Of a DNA stretch of 64,000 bases, positions 23,371-34,237 are shown piece by piece. Origin of the DNA: Protonemura montana (Eukaryota > Arthropoda > Insecta > Plecoptera > Nemouridae). The translations under genes and the position numbers were made by a program. Under the pieces are notes generated by a model. It ran no database searches. It saw only the letters and a program-made list of their open reading frames with translations, and was not told the origin of the DNA. Every line of letters begins with the position of its first letter. Position 1 is the first letter of the stretch. Where the stretch lies: the NCBI GenBank assembly GCA_947568835.1, contig OX387610.1, positions 186,001 to 250,000 of the forward strand, given 5' to 3'.

Positions 23371-23710
23371 AGTTAAAGCTAACAACAGAAAGAAGATAGT
23401 ATATATAGATATAGTAGCGCTGCTATAGCTGAATTCAGCAATGATCAGCAATAACAATACAGCTATGATATGTCAAATACTTGACAGTTAAAGCTAACAA
23501 CAGAAAGAAGATAGTATATATAGATATAGTAGCGCTGCTATAGCTGAATTCAGCAATGATCAGCAATAACAATACAGCTATGATATGTCAAATACTTGAC
23601 AGTTAAAGCTAACAACAGAAAGAAGATAGTATATATAGATATAGTAGCGCTGCTATAGCTGAATTCAGCAATGATCAGCAATAACAATACAGCAATGATA
23701 TGTCAAACTT
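23371..23710. repeat. 115-bp tandem repeat, 3 copies
   Basis: The unit beginning AGTTAAAGCTAACAACAGAA repeats at 23371, 23486 and 23601 with near identity. Confidence 0.9.
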
Positions 23711-25085
23711 GCAGAACCCGCTGCCTAACGGCCGCTTAAGATTTTGAGGGACTGGGCATTTTGGTTTAAATGTAAAGCCTACCATGCAATACCATACTTT
23801 ACCCCCATTTATTTTATTTGAAATTTGCCGCTTATGTCACTTAGGGTCACTGCATTGTGGAAACTCTGTGAATTCCAAAGTGACCACGATGACAATTTCG
23901 AAAACAAACGACGTTGGCTGTCAAAAGATTTCCGTGTATGATTTCTTGAAATATTTCTTAGAGAGTGAAACTTGTGAAATACCTTTTACATCTCCACTAG
24001 ATCTTACTAAAAACATGTTTAAAGAACGGATAAGCACTTAGAATTGACAAAATGTAATTTAAGTTGTTTGACATTGATTGAGAACTGTCAAAATCTTTCC
24101 TTGCCACCAAGTTTTAAATAAAATTTATTATGAAAATCCCAATAAATCATCGTATAAATGTCGCGTAGGGTCGTGCTCTGAAGTCATGTAAAATTTAAAA
24201 TTATTCCCAGCAATGTTTGACCGGTTTCTTAAAAGTATTTGACATTCTAATCCCGTTTGACGTTTGAAAATCCTGAATGCACTGCCGCAAAGATAAGTTC
24301 AAGAATTCGTTCACCTTGCTGTGGTTAAAAAACCAAACAAATTAATGCATCTGTCAAACTTTTTGCTAATTAATTAATATTTCACGTAAAACGAACTTAA
24401 ATAAAAGCGTTTGGGCTCAATTTCTTCAACAACTTCCATGGGAATGCATGAAGAGTATTACCGAGATGCTGCAGGTCATTTAAGGGCAAGTTTTGAATTA
24501 AATAAAAATCGAGCTGTCAGACATGGCTTTAAATCGCCTCGCCAGCCACGATGCAAACACAATTATCAATATTTCACCAAAAAAACGCTTTCAAATCTCC
24601 CTCAAAGTGTCACAATAGGAAAAAGATACTTCACCAGAAGAACATGCATTGCATGACATCACGGTATGAGTTGGTGACAGAGAACGGAGGAGGCCGAGCT
24701 TGAGACGAAGTCACTGATCCTTGTTCTCTGTTTCATGAATGAATCCAACAGCGACCTGTAAATAAATCAATCAATAAAGAAGATGATTAATTAGGATCTA
24801 TTAGGCCCCTGACTAGGCCAGTGTGTGATCCTTCAAGGGCAGGTCAAAGATAGGGTTGTGACAATATCACAAAGTATTCAAAATGCAGCTCAGAAAAATA
24901 CATTTCTAAATTTCTCATGGCAAAATTAGTTGAGTATAGTTTGTAAAAGATACAGTCTGTCGTGTAGCCACTAGATCGTGGCCCACTAATGCGGTCAGGT
25001 GGTGAATAATTAGAGTGTATGGGACAAAATGGTCATCACAGACATGGAACATCTGAGCTGACAAGATTGTCGGGTCGCTGCCACC
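23711..25085. other. No gene recognised
   Basis: Plus-strand frames at 23784-24041 and 24411-24656 are the longest. Neither has a domain I recognise, and neither shows a convincing splice context. Confidence 0.3.
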
Positions 25086-25087
25086 AG

Positions 25088-25623
25088 CCCTGCCTAACAG
25101 AGGCCTAACAGAGGCCTAACAGGGGCCTAACAGAGGCGTAACAGGGGCATAACAGAGGCTTAACAGAGGCTTAACAGAGGCTTAACAGGGGCTTAACAGA
25201 GGCTTAACAGGGGCTAGACAGAGGCTTAACAGAGGCCTAACAGAGGCCTAACAGAGGCTTAACAGAGGCTTAACAGGGGCCTAACAGAGGCTTAACAGAG
25301 GCCTAACAGGGGCCTAACAGGGGCTTAACAGAGGCGTAACAGAGGCCTAACAGGGGCCTAACAGGGGCCTAACAGGGGCCTAACAGAGGCCTAACAGGGG
25401 CCTAACAGAGGCCTAACAGGGGCCTAACAGGGGCTTAACAGAGGCTTAACAGGGGCCTAACAGGGGCCTAACAGGGGCCTAACAGAGGCTTAACAGAGGC
25501 CTAACAGGGGCTTAACAGGGGCTTAACAGAGGCCTAACAGGGGCCTAACAGGGGCTTAACAGAGGCCTAACAGGGGCTTAACAGAGGCTTAACAGGGGCC
25601 TAACAGAGGCTTAACAGGGGCTT
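25088..25623. repeat. 11-bp minisatellite with two variable sites, about 48 copies
   Basis: The unit GCYTAACAGRG repeats head to tail. Nearly all variation is confined to the Y (C/T) and R (A/G) positions, with rare GCGTAAC or GCATAAC units. The length stays 11 bp throughout apart from one degenerate unit. Confidence 0.95.
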
Positions 25624-27178
25624 ATTGCCATTATGGAAATTCGGTACGCGCTCTTCAGAAAGTGTGAATTCGCCAAAGCGTGAGCCTTGGTTTCCTGAGT
25701 GCAATGGAAATTGAAATCGGCAAGATTGACTGAATGAATGAACAAGAGACACAAATTTAGGATTGAAATGATGATTTGAATTTAATTATAGAAACAATAT
25801 GATCTAGACGGTACTACTTACAATTCTCTAGTGGATAACCACACACATTGCTCTTTAATATTGCTAACAAAATAATATCTAGTAAAGACAAAGAAAATAG
25901 AAAGAACTGGAACATTGAACTTGAATTACTAACGTAATTTACACTTGAACTTTACAATGAAGCTAAAAGAAGTGACCGCTCACTTGCTAGAGGAACAGAG
26001 GGATGGTACAGAGGGAAGTTGCAAGTGCTGAAGGTCAGTGGAGGTGGTTTGACGCATTATGTAGGAATGTGAGGCTGGTATATTGAAGAAGGGTTGGGTT
26101 TGCTGACCAACGGTAAATGTGGGTTAAAAGCGTAGAAATGAGGAGACAGTGATGCTATGAGAAAGGAATTTAAATCAGAAATAGAATATGTACATTGGTT
26201 TGCTAGCTTGGCTCGACTGGCATGACACAGTCCAATCACACTCATTCCGAGATATTCAAAGCAATTTCAGCAAATGTTAGAACATTTTGACAAACATGAT
26301 CATTTAGGCACAAAAACAACTACATCCAAATAAGACGTCACGGCACAAGTCTCCCGACCCTTATCGACTCAAAATTGAACAAGGAATCCAAATATACCAA
26401 CAAAAAAGCAATCCGACCAGGATTATCCGTGCGGCGGTATGGGTATATCATGAATATGAATATCAATATCGGTATAAATATCATGGTGAAATCAGCATGT
26501 GAAACAAGTTTCGTGCATTGAATCAAGTAGAACATAACCACAAAATGCGCAGAAGAAGTACGTACCTTTGTTTCTTCTCTCGTGTCCTGGTAGAATATTT
26601 TTCGTCCTCTTTCTACTTCCAACACTACATTTCCCCACATTTACACCTTCTAGATCCTCTCAAGCCATTAATTAGACAAATAAACGTCTTACCTATCGAA
26701 TAAACACACGATAAAATGCCAACGTGCTGTCAACAGGTTGCACTACTTTGCATAAGAAATGCAGCAGGAATATCGGTCAGAGGCGATAAATCCAGACGAA
26801 AAATGGAGCATATTTGAATAGTACACAATTTTACATACGCATTGCAGCATAATTCTTGGTCAGAGGCAATGGATCCAGCAGGGTAGGAATATAGTACCGC
26901 CAATTAGAAGCTACGTTTGAACAGAGGTTTGAACTTACTGACGCTTGCCTTGGAAGTGAAATCAGCTGTTTTGTTGCTTCATTGCCCGTGAACTCGTGTG
27001 GATTTCACACCACAAGAGGTGCTAATTTATCAAAACTGGGGATGTTAATAAAGTTTAAATCAGTGTCGTATTGTAAAAAAGTCTATGCAAGATATTTTAA
27101 ATATCAGCTTTTTAATTTATTTTATCTTTTATGCCATACAGATAAAATTGCAAATTAAAAATCAACACAGCTGCCTTT
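25624..27178. other. No gene recognised
   Basis: AT-rich sequence. Short frames near 26.3-26.7 kb lack recognisable domains. Confidence 0.3.
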
Positions 27179-27720
27179 TTGATGATTTTTTCTCTAACCA
27201 TACAAACATTTTTGGGGAAACTTGATTTTCAAAGCCATAATACCGACTCAACCAGCTTCTTCTCAACAAGCTATGATGAAGTCAACACCCTAATATCATG
27301 TACCAAGAAAGTTTTTTCTAAAGCTCCATCGAGGATAAATACTTATCGAAATTTGCTACCTGGAGTTCCGCTGCCACCTGAACCTATCATCACTCGTTGG
27401 GGATCGTGGATTGAGGCAGCTATATTCTATTGTGACCACTTTGAGGAGGTCAAATCAGTGATAGTGTCGTTTGATCCAGAAGAGGCGGCAAGCATAAAAA
27501 CCCTTCAGAAATTATTCACATCCAAATCAATAGTTAGCGATCTGATATATATTAAATCCAATTTTGGTACCATTCCTGGAAAAATAAAATTGCTAGAGAC
27601 GATTTGAGAACCTTTGACGACATCGCTTCAGATAATACAAGATCTCCACTCGGAACTGTCTAAAGCTCCCGGTGGCCTTGCCAAAGTAGCACTTAACAAA
27701 CTGGACTATGTACTGTAAGG
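27179..27720 (+). pseudogene. hAT-type transposase fragment
   Basis: A 142-codon frame reads VFSKAPSRINTYRNLLPGV, then PIITRWGSWIEAA, then FEEVKSVIVSFDPEEAASI. The TRWGSW block is typical of the central part of hAT-derived transposases and related domesticated proteins. The reading continues in another frame to about 27.7 kb, showing a break. No terminal repeats were found, and both ends of the protein are missing. Confidence 0.6.
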
Positions 27721-28480
27721 TGAGACCCTGTAAATACCTCTAAACGTCTCGATGCTCGCAAGTGTACGTCGACGCACGCAATGTCGTCCTACGAAGGGGT
27801 AGGGTGCGGGGTACAAAGTTAGCCTAATATAAAACACTCTTAAGAAATAACAATTTACTCTCAATGCACGACATCTCTGATAGGTACATGAAAGGTAATA
27901 TGAAAATAATCCTAATTACAAACTAACAATTTACTATAAGAGTGATAAGATAAAAAATCCCTAAGTCCCTAGCTAGCTGTCATTGGCCAGAATAAAATTA
28001 TGAAGATTACTTGAATTTGATCGCCGAGGTAGCCGTGTTTCTCCGTCGATCAGGCGACGACGTTCGCGTTGACTCGTCGAACAGGCGTCGTGTGACTAAT
28101 GAGGATCGCGACTCAGGCGTCGTGGCTCGGGTTCGCGTCGCAACTCCGGGCGCAATCAAACAGGCGGCGTGGATCGAGATTCGTAGCTCGAGACAGCGTC
28201 GCCACTCCAGGCGTCGTACCTCCGCTGACTTGGTGTACTGGTCCCGGTGTACTCTCTCGTCTCCTCTGATCAGCCTTCTCACGTTCCCGGTCTCGGGCCT
28301 TCTCCCGTTCCTCCCTTGTTCTTCCGCTGGCGTTCCTCACGCTCCCTCTCCAGATTACACCTCGTGACTTCCTCGGCCAATCATTTACTCGAATTTATTC
28401 TATTGTACATTTTAAGAACTATAACTAATTGGGAGAGGCACTTTGGAAAGGATCATGGGGACTGGACCTCACTGCGAACA
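27721..28480. other. GC-richer island, no gene recognised
   Basis: 28010-28340 is richer in CG dinucleotides than its surroundings and is open on both strands with Arg/Ser-rich readings, which argues for composition rather than coding. It could be part of a mobile element LTR or a promoter. Confidence 0.3.
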
Positions 28481-28499
28481 TCGACACATTCCTGCGAAG

Positions 28500-29040
28500 C
28501 ATGTGGCTACCCAGTCGCCTTTCAACCGATGCCAGAACACTTGTCACCCTTACAAAACTATCGGATATTAAACAGACGCGCGTGCCTCGAAGATTGTATG
28601 CATTATGTGCATCGCGCAAACCGATGCCAGAATACTTGTCACCCTTATTGATGCCTAACAGATATATTATACAGATGGCTCGACGCACATGGCTAGAAGA
28701 TTGTATGCATTATGTGCATCGCACAAACCGATGCCAGAACACTTGTCACCCTTATTGATGCCTAACAGATATATTATACAGATGGCTCGACGCACATGGC
28801 TAGAAGATTGTATGCATTATGTGCATCGCGCAAACCGATGCCAGAATACTTGTCACCCTTATTGATGCCTAACAGATATATTATACAGATGGCTCGACGC
28901 ACATGGCTCGAAGATTGTATGCATTATGTGCATCGCACAAACCAATGCCAGAACACTTGTCACCCTTATTGATGCCTAACAGATATATTATACAGATGGC
29001 TCGACGCACATGGCTCGAAGATTGTATGCATTATGTGCAC
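28500..29040. repeat. 107-bp minisatellite, about 4-5 copies
   Basis: GCCTAACAGATATATTATAC recurs at 28653, 28760, 28867 and 28974. A degenerate partial unit precedes the array. Confidence 0.9.
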
Positions 29041-29426
29041 CTCACAATTCGTCCCCATCCCACTTGAGTGAAGCCCAGCTACGCGAAAAAAAACTAAAAA
29101 ATACAACAGGCTTCTGGCCGAATCAAAACCCTCGCGAAACGCCGAGACCACGTACTCCATAGACCTCGCGGCTTCTCCCATGCCTGCACCCGAGAGCAAA
29201 AGTTCCGCACGCCACTCCACTGGCTGACGCAATTCATTGGCAAGAGGTAGTAAATGAAAATCGCTAACAGCGACTTGCGAGTGCGCATCCCGCGTCTCAA
29301 TTTACATCCATACAACAACACTTATCAGATTTTAATGCACGACTCCTATGCTATCGACATAATAATAAAACCTTACGAGAACTTGCTTAACCTAGTAATT
29401 TCTTTAGTAAATGAAGCTAAATTGGA

Positions 29427-29740
29427 CCCCGATCTCCATCTGTCGCGGGTGTTGCTCTAACCAATTGAGCTACTCGAACCCCGATCTCCACCTGTCACGG
29501 GTGTTGCTCTAACCAATTGAGCTACTCGAACCCCGATCTCCACCTGTCACGGGTGTTGCTCTAACCAATTGAGCTACTTGGACCCCGATCTCCACCTGTC
29601 GCGGGTGTTGCTCTAACCTATTGAGCTACTTGGACCCCGATCTCCCCCTGTCGCGGGTGTTGCTCTAACCAATTGAGCTACTTGGACCCCGATCTCCACC
29701 TGTCGCGGGTGTTGCTCTAACCTATTGAGCTACTTGGACA
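29427..29740 (-). repeat. 52-bp array of tRNA-like units, 6 copies
   Basis: On the minus strand each unit contains TAGCTCAATTGGTTAGAGC, a good A box with D-arm (GCTC pairs GAGC). A CACC..GGTG stem around a 7-base loop follows, then GATCGGGGTCC. The unit thus looks like the D-arm, anticodon arm and start of the T-arm of a tRNA, repeated exactly every 52 bp. It lacks an acceptor stem and a full B box, so it is not a set of functional tRNA genes. Confidence 0.8.
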
Positions 29741-29788
29741 CTAGTTTTTTGAGATGATTTTAGTGTATTTGGTGGTCATTTGTTCTAC

Positions 29789-30002
29789 CTTGTGGGAAAT
29801 GGAATGTTTCTGAGCGGTGGAGAAAAGATGCGAGATTGTTTCTCCGTGGAATGTGGTTCCCCCTCGTAAAGCAAACGCCAGCGAATGTCTTGTGAGATGT
29901 TAGCAGCGTAAGGACACGCCCAGATTCTTACAACGCTGCCTGGGTTGTCTGTCTCATAGACACTGACTTCACTCGGGAATACAGCCAACTCTAAGCTGAC
30001 CA
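29789..30002 (-). CDS. FBXL4: FBXL4 exon 3
   Basis: A 214-bp exon with acceptor TTGTTAG and donor AAG|GTAGAA. It encodes SLELAVFPSEVSVYETDNPG, then VVRIWACPYAA, then DIRWRLLYEG and a closing NIPFPT. This follows closely the discoidin-like N-terminal region of FBXL4. Phase: two bases complete the codon from exon 2, and two bases are left over. Expected product: an F-box/LRR protein of mitochondria that acts in an SCF-type ubiquitin ligase. Confidence 0.75.
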
Positions 30003-30213
30003 CTAACAAACAACAATATTTACTTATTTACAAACACTTACATAACATTTGGGTACCAACATCAGATACAGATACCCATCTACAGAAGATAAATGGATAA
30101 ATATACCAGTAAACAATGAAATAACTACATGAATTTAACTACAATTACTTCTTCTGACACTTGTAGCACATGGACTACATTGAGGTTAAGTTGCTTACGT
30201 CTTTGTTGCTTAC

Positions 30214-30307
30214 CTACAAAATCCTTCGCTTGGATTCGAGCCAAGTTTTGCGTTTGAATGGGTTTGCTCCCGGAAGGCGCCATATCCCACCACGGGCCAT
30301 AAGTTCT
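30214..30307 (-). CDS. FBXL4: FBXL4 exon 2
   Basis: A 94-bp exon encodes RTYGPWWDMAPSG, then ARIQAKDFV. It matches the Arg-Thr-Tyr-Gly-x-Trp-Trp-Asp signature of FBXL4. Acceptor TTCTAG, donor GTAG|GTAAGC. The phase joins cleanly with exons 1 and 3. The segmental duplication boundary at about 30315 falls just 8 bp upstream of this exon, so copy B has no exon 2. Confidence 0.8.
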
Positions 30308-30399
30308 CTAGAAGATAGACTCTTTAAGCATACTTAACAAGATTAGCGTTGTTGGAAGGCTTCATCAAATTTCGGCGACTGCTTGGTCCGACAACTTAC

Positions 30400-30663
30400 A
30401 GGAGAATATGCTTCGTGAGAGTCGCCATAACGTGAAAAAACTCTTGGTTTTCCAATCAAATTGACTGCCGTGAACGAAATACTAGAGCTATTTCCATATT
30501 GAGAACTGCACAGTAATATTTCATTAACAAATTGCTCGATTTTGCCCGCGCTGGTCACACTACTAACCACAGATTCTTCCATGACAGGCAAGCCAGAGTC
30601 GATGAAAGTCAGAGCCGATGGATCTGGCGCCCATCGATGATTTTCAACTTTTGCGCTAAACAT
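30400..30663 (-). CDS. FBXL4: FBXL4 exon 1 (copy A)
   Basis: 88 codons run from ATG at 30661-30663 to donor TCCT|GTAAGT. The segment IEQFVNEILLCSSQYGNSSS, then FTAVNLIGKPRVF and YGDSHEAYSP, matches the N-terminal region of FBXL4. Joining to exons 2 and 3 keeps one frame through 29789. The start faces CCDC157 with 55 bp between the two ATGs. An alternative family is unlikely, because three consecutive exons give the same match. Confidence 0.75.
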
Positions 30664-30718
30664 GTCAGTGCTCCTGACTAAGGGAATGATTTACTCATTT
30701 ACTCTTAATTTTTAAACG
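30664..30718. promoter_or_regulatory. 55-bp spacer between divergent start codons
   Basis: FBXL4 (minus) and CCDC157 (plus) start codons are separated by 55 bp, so both 5' UTRs are very short, overlap, or the two genes share a bidirectional promoter. No TATA box is evident. The same spacer is present in copy B at 56094-56148. Confidence 0.5.
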
Positions 30719-30942
30719 ATGGCACAATTAAATGAAAACTTGATTCGTGCCATGGTGTGGGATCTGAAAGAAGTAGTCAATAACTCGATTACATTGTCTT
30801 CGTGGATGGGCAAGATTGACTGCAAGTCTTGGAGATATCCTTCCAAGCAGTCACAATCTGTAGATGTCTAGTCTATTTTTAACAAGCTCAATGGATCTGC
30901 TGGTGAATACTACATCAATCTTTTAGAATGCATCTATGACAG
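30719..30942 (+). pseudogene. CCDC157: CCDC157 exon 1, copy A, with in-frame TAG
   Basis: A 224-bp exon. The start MAQLNENLIRAMVWDLKEVV and the later WRYPSKQSQSVDV match the N-terminal pattern of CCDC157, a poorly characterised coiled-coil protein. Codon 51 is TAG (30869-30871), where copy B has TTG, so the copy A product would stop after 50 residues. All other splice sites of this copy are intact. A sequencing error cannot be excluded. Confidence 0.75.
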
Positions 30943-31460
30943 GTAACTTAACTATTGTACCGAAATCCATCCAAATAATTCTGGTATTTGGAATAGAATT
31001 TGGGAAAAATTATTTTAGAATTCAGCTGGCTATATTTTTTATTCGGATGTGAGCATGAGTTAGCGTATATGACCCTACCAACTGAATTAAAATTCAGAAT
31101 CTAATACGTACATTCTACCTTCAACCATGGAATTCACATCAACAACTAAAAGTTGCCTGCAGCACACTGAAATATAGGTTGAGTCTTGTACTAAAATAAT
31201 TACTATACGTACCTACTGGGCATCTTATTATTATGGGAATCTTACTGAATCTATTCTGATACCACAACAACATACTTTATTGGGTGTTCAGAATCTTAAA
31301 GTCACAGCAAAGAAGTTTCCAGGAGTTACTGAGTCTACCAGATAGATATTACTGAAGCGGTGCGTTTCGGAAGGCGACAAAACTGGCACAAAAGAGCGAT
31401 TATTGTTCTGTGCTATTAAATGTGAACATCACTTTTACCTCGTTCTGTTTTTTTTTTCAG

Positions 31461-31635
31461 ACTTTTAATGATTCTTAATTTACTGATAAAATTTGTGGAC
31501 AATTTTCCAAATCCCTCGACCAATTTGTATGCGGCTAAAAATGTGATCCGTCCACAACAGCTCTCACTTGGAGGTCTACTAAACATATTCTGGTCGAGAA
31601 TGCAATCTTTGCAGAAGAGCATGATCGATTGCATG
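31461..31635 (+). CDS. CCDC157: CCDC157 exon 2, copy A
   Basis: 175 bp after a T-tract acceptor (TTTTTTTCAG). It encodes LIKFVDNFPNPSTNLY and LSLGGLLNIFWSRMQSLQ, which align in order with the family. Donor ATG|GTTTGG. Confidence 0.75.
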
Positions 31636-31739
31636 GTTTGGAATGATTACAACTCTTGAATATCATTCTGTAATGTTGTAATGTTACTTTTAAATGCAGA
31701 TAACCTCCTGATGATGAAAATAATATATCTTTTATGCAG

Positions 31740-31972
31740 GTTACTCAGAGGAAAATGTTTGAAATGAATGCCAAGCACCAAGATACTGATTCGAATATCA
31801 ATACAACCAACATTTCCCACACAGTTGTTTCCAGAATTAGTCAAACAGATATGATTTCCTTGGCTTCATGTGAAAGCTGTCAGATGAATGAAGCACTCAT
31901 GAAGAAACTAATCACGTGGATAGAAAATACTTGTCATGATATCGACAGAGAATCTTCAGTTGCTGCCCAGAG
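31740..31972 (+). CDS. CCDC157: CCDC157 exon 3, copy A
   Basis: 233 bp from TATGCAG to CAGAG|GTACAA. It contains LASCESCQMNEALMKKLITW, corresponding to a conserved Cys-x-x-Cys segment of CCDC157. Confidence 0.75.
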
Positions 31973-32174
31973 GTACAATAAATACTTATTTACAAACATG
32001 TTATTACCTATAAGCAAAACCTTCTTGTGTTTTATGACTGCGCATATTATTTCAAATAAAAGTTCTGATTCCACACTTCAAGAAATAAAATTCCGATTCC
32101 TTTAATTCAAGAATGAGAATAAAGGTTCAGATTGGAAAACACAAAGTGTTTATTATTTGTAATTATTACTTCAA

Positions 32175-33263
32175 TAGTCCACACCCGCCCATGTCACATC
32201 AGGCGTAGTACAGGGAACGGTATTGGGACCAACACTGTTCATAGGATTCATAAACAGCATAGCTCAAAATACTGCTTTACGAGTCCGCCTCTTTGCAGAC
32301 GACTGCATCCTTTACTCAGTAATTAAATGTAAGGCAGACTCAGAAAAACTTCAAATTGACCTAACCCAAATCAACAAATGGGTACAAGAAAATGGCATGA
32401 AACTGAACAACGCAAAAACAAACATTATAAGTTTTACAAGAAAAAAAAAGAGTATCGACACATCGTATGTGCTGGATGGAGCGCACATACCAAAAAGTGA
32501 CTCTGTCAAATACTTAGGTGTCACTCTCACCCAGGATCTCAGTTGGAATAACCATATCACCAAAATGGTATCAAGAGCAAAGCGGAACACACACTTCATC
32601 GAGCGAAACTTAAAAGGTAGCGCCCTGAAAACCAAGGAGCACGCTTACAAATGTCTCATCCGACCAACAATAGAGTATTGCTCAGGAGTGTGGGACCCTC
32701 ACTCAGATGCACAAACACATTTAGTAGAAATGGTTCAGAGAAGAGCAGCGAGATTTGTGACCAACAAGATGAAACGCTGGTCCAAGGCAAAGAAGAAACC
32801 TTGGACTAGTGTAACAAAAATCTTGGCGATGCTCCAATGGCCATCACTGGTTGACAGAAGACGCTCAGTCCGACTACGGTACCTCTTCAAAGCCCTCTCT
32901 GGAGAACCGGCATGGAAAGAACTCGCAGAGCGTGTCAAGACAAGAACATTCGCTGGGAGAGGAGACCACGACAGAAAACTGTTTCTGCCCAGGTACAAGA
33001 CGGACCTGGGTCGTTTCTCATTGATTGGCAGAACAATAAGAGATTGGAACAATATCCCCAGAAAGAAAATGAGTAAAATCAAATCTGCAAAAGACTTTTA
33101 GTTACCTACCACGAGTATTACAAAACTACTTAATCTAGTTTTCTAGTTAATCTAGTTTTTAAATCTAAAATTTATTGCAACCAACAGGAAGAAAAATGTG
33201 TACATTCCATTTAATGTTTTCCAAAGTTGTAAATAAACTCCTATTCTATTCTATTCTATTCAA
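32175..33263 (+). mobile_element. LINE 3' fragment private to copy A
   Basis: Flanked by TTCAA on both sides (32170-32174 and 33259-33263) and absent at the matching point of copy B (about 57600). The frame from about 32190 to 33101 begins at the reverse-transcriptase VVQGTVLGPTLF motif, has catalytic FADD, then YLGVTLTQDLSWNNHI, IRPTIEYCSGVWDP and a C-terminal GRTIRDWNN. It ends with a TTCTA pentamer tail, giving a 5'-truncated CR1/Jockey-like insertion. It sits in CCDC157 intron 3. The open frame suggests recent arrival. Confidence 0.9.
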
Positions 33264-33557
33264 CTCCAGCAACTGGTTCATATACTTACCTATTTCTATT
33301 TTCATTTTGTTGCATTGACTTGTTTATATGTTTTACTGACTATGTTTATATCATCTATGTATGATCAACTCAAACAATTAACAACATTTTATTAGTGCCA
33401 AGTTAAATACTAATATCTTTGGGTAGCGCGTAAAGACCAACTACAATTCTACGACACTTTGCATTCGATATTTGAGGTAGTTTACAGTTAGAAAATACTT
33501 TAGCAAGAGCATACAAATTTGATTGTACCCCAATTAAAATGACAGTAATAATCACAG

Positions 33558-33904
33558 GAAGGTGGCGTCGAAGGAAATAATACAAACAACGCAGTGGCAT
33601 TGTATGGGAAGTTGGGCTGATGCCATCGTTGAAGATCTTACCAACCTCCAAGTCAACTACAAGGAGTTCAGTCTTCAAAACACTCAGCTGATCAAGTTGG
33701 TGAGAGCTACACAAAGCAAATTGGAGAAAAAAACCCAAGGAAACCAGGATTATATCAAGAAGCTAAAAATACAATGCAAAGATTCTAAAGTGAATCTGGA
33801 AGAAAAGCAAAATCAGCTCAGCCAAGTAAACATGAAGTGGCAGCTATTGTTCAGTGATAAAGAAGAAAGTTACAAAATATTAGAAATGAAATTGAAACTC
33901 ACTG
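33558..33904 (+). CDS. CCDC157: CCDC157 exon 4, copy A
   Basis: 347 bp. It encodes a long charged coiled coil (KKLKIQCKDSKVNLEEKQNQ region) after WADAIVEDLTNLQ. Acceptor ATCACAG, donor CACTG|GTTTGT. Confidence 0.7.
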
Positions 33905-34049
33905 GTTTGTATAGATAATCGATTATTGTTGAATTACACTGAATCTGTCTGTAAAAGTACTTCTAAAAGTACTTCAATCCTACCTATCAGAATGTTGCAG
34001 CCCACACAAGTTAGTCTTCTTGTTCTGCATTTAGATCAACTACTAGCAG

Positions 34050-34237
34050 AAAGTGTCTGCAAGGAAAAGTGCACACAAAATGCTCTTGAAGAAATGCACC
34101 AGCAGCTGGAGGTGGTTTCTAATGATAGAAACACACAAGCCAATGAAATTGCAGGATTACATGTCAGACTTCTCCGGGAGCAACAGGATTACCAAACTAA
34201 ATGTGCTGAGTTTCAGATGCAAGCTGCAGGTCTTCAG
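34050..34237 (+). CDS. CCDC157: CCDC157 exon 5, copy A
   Basis: 188 bp, coiled coil (EEMHQQLEVVSNDRNTQAN). Acceptor CTAGCAG, donor TTCAG|GTAAAG. No further plus-strand exon was found before the SERCA 3' end, so the C-terminal part is not visible. Confidence 0.65.

Noticed and set aside
25088..25623. CRISPR array
   Set aside because: There are no spacers: the 11-bp units are directly contiguous, and the context is eukaryotic.
28007..28367. Arg-rich protein in the CG-rich island
   Set aside because: Open on both strands with similar composition and no recognisable domain; better explained by base composition.
29427..29740. Cluster of functional tRNA genes
   Set aside because: Units lack acceptor stems and a full T-arm.
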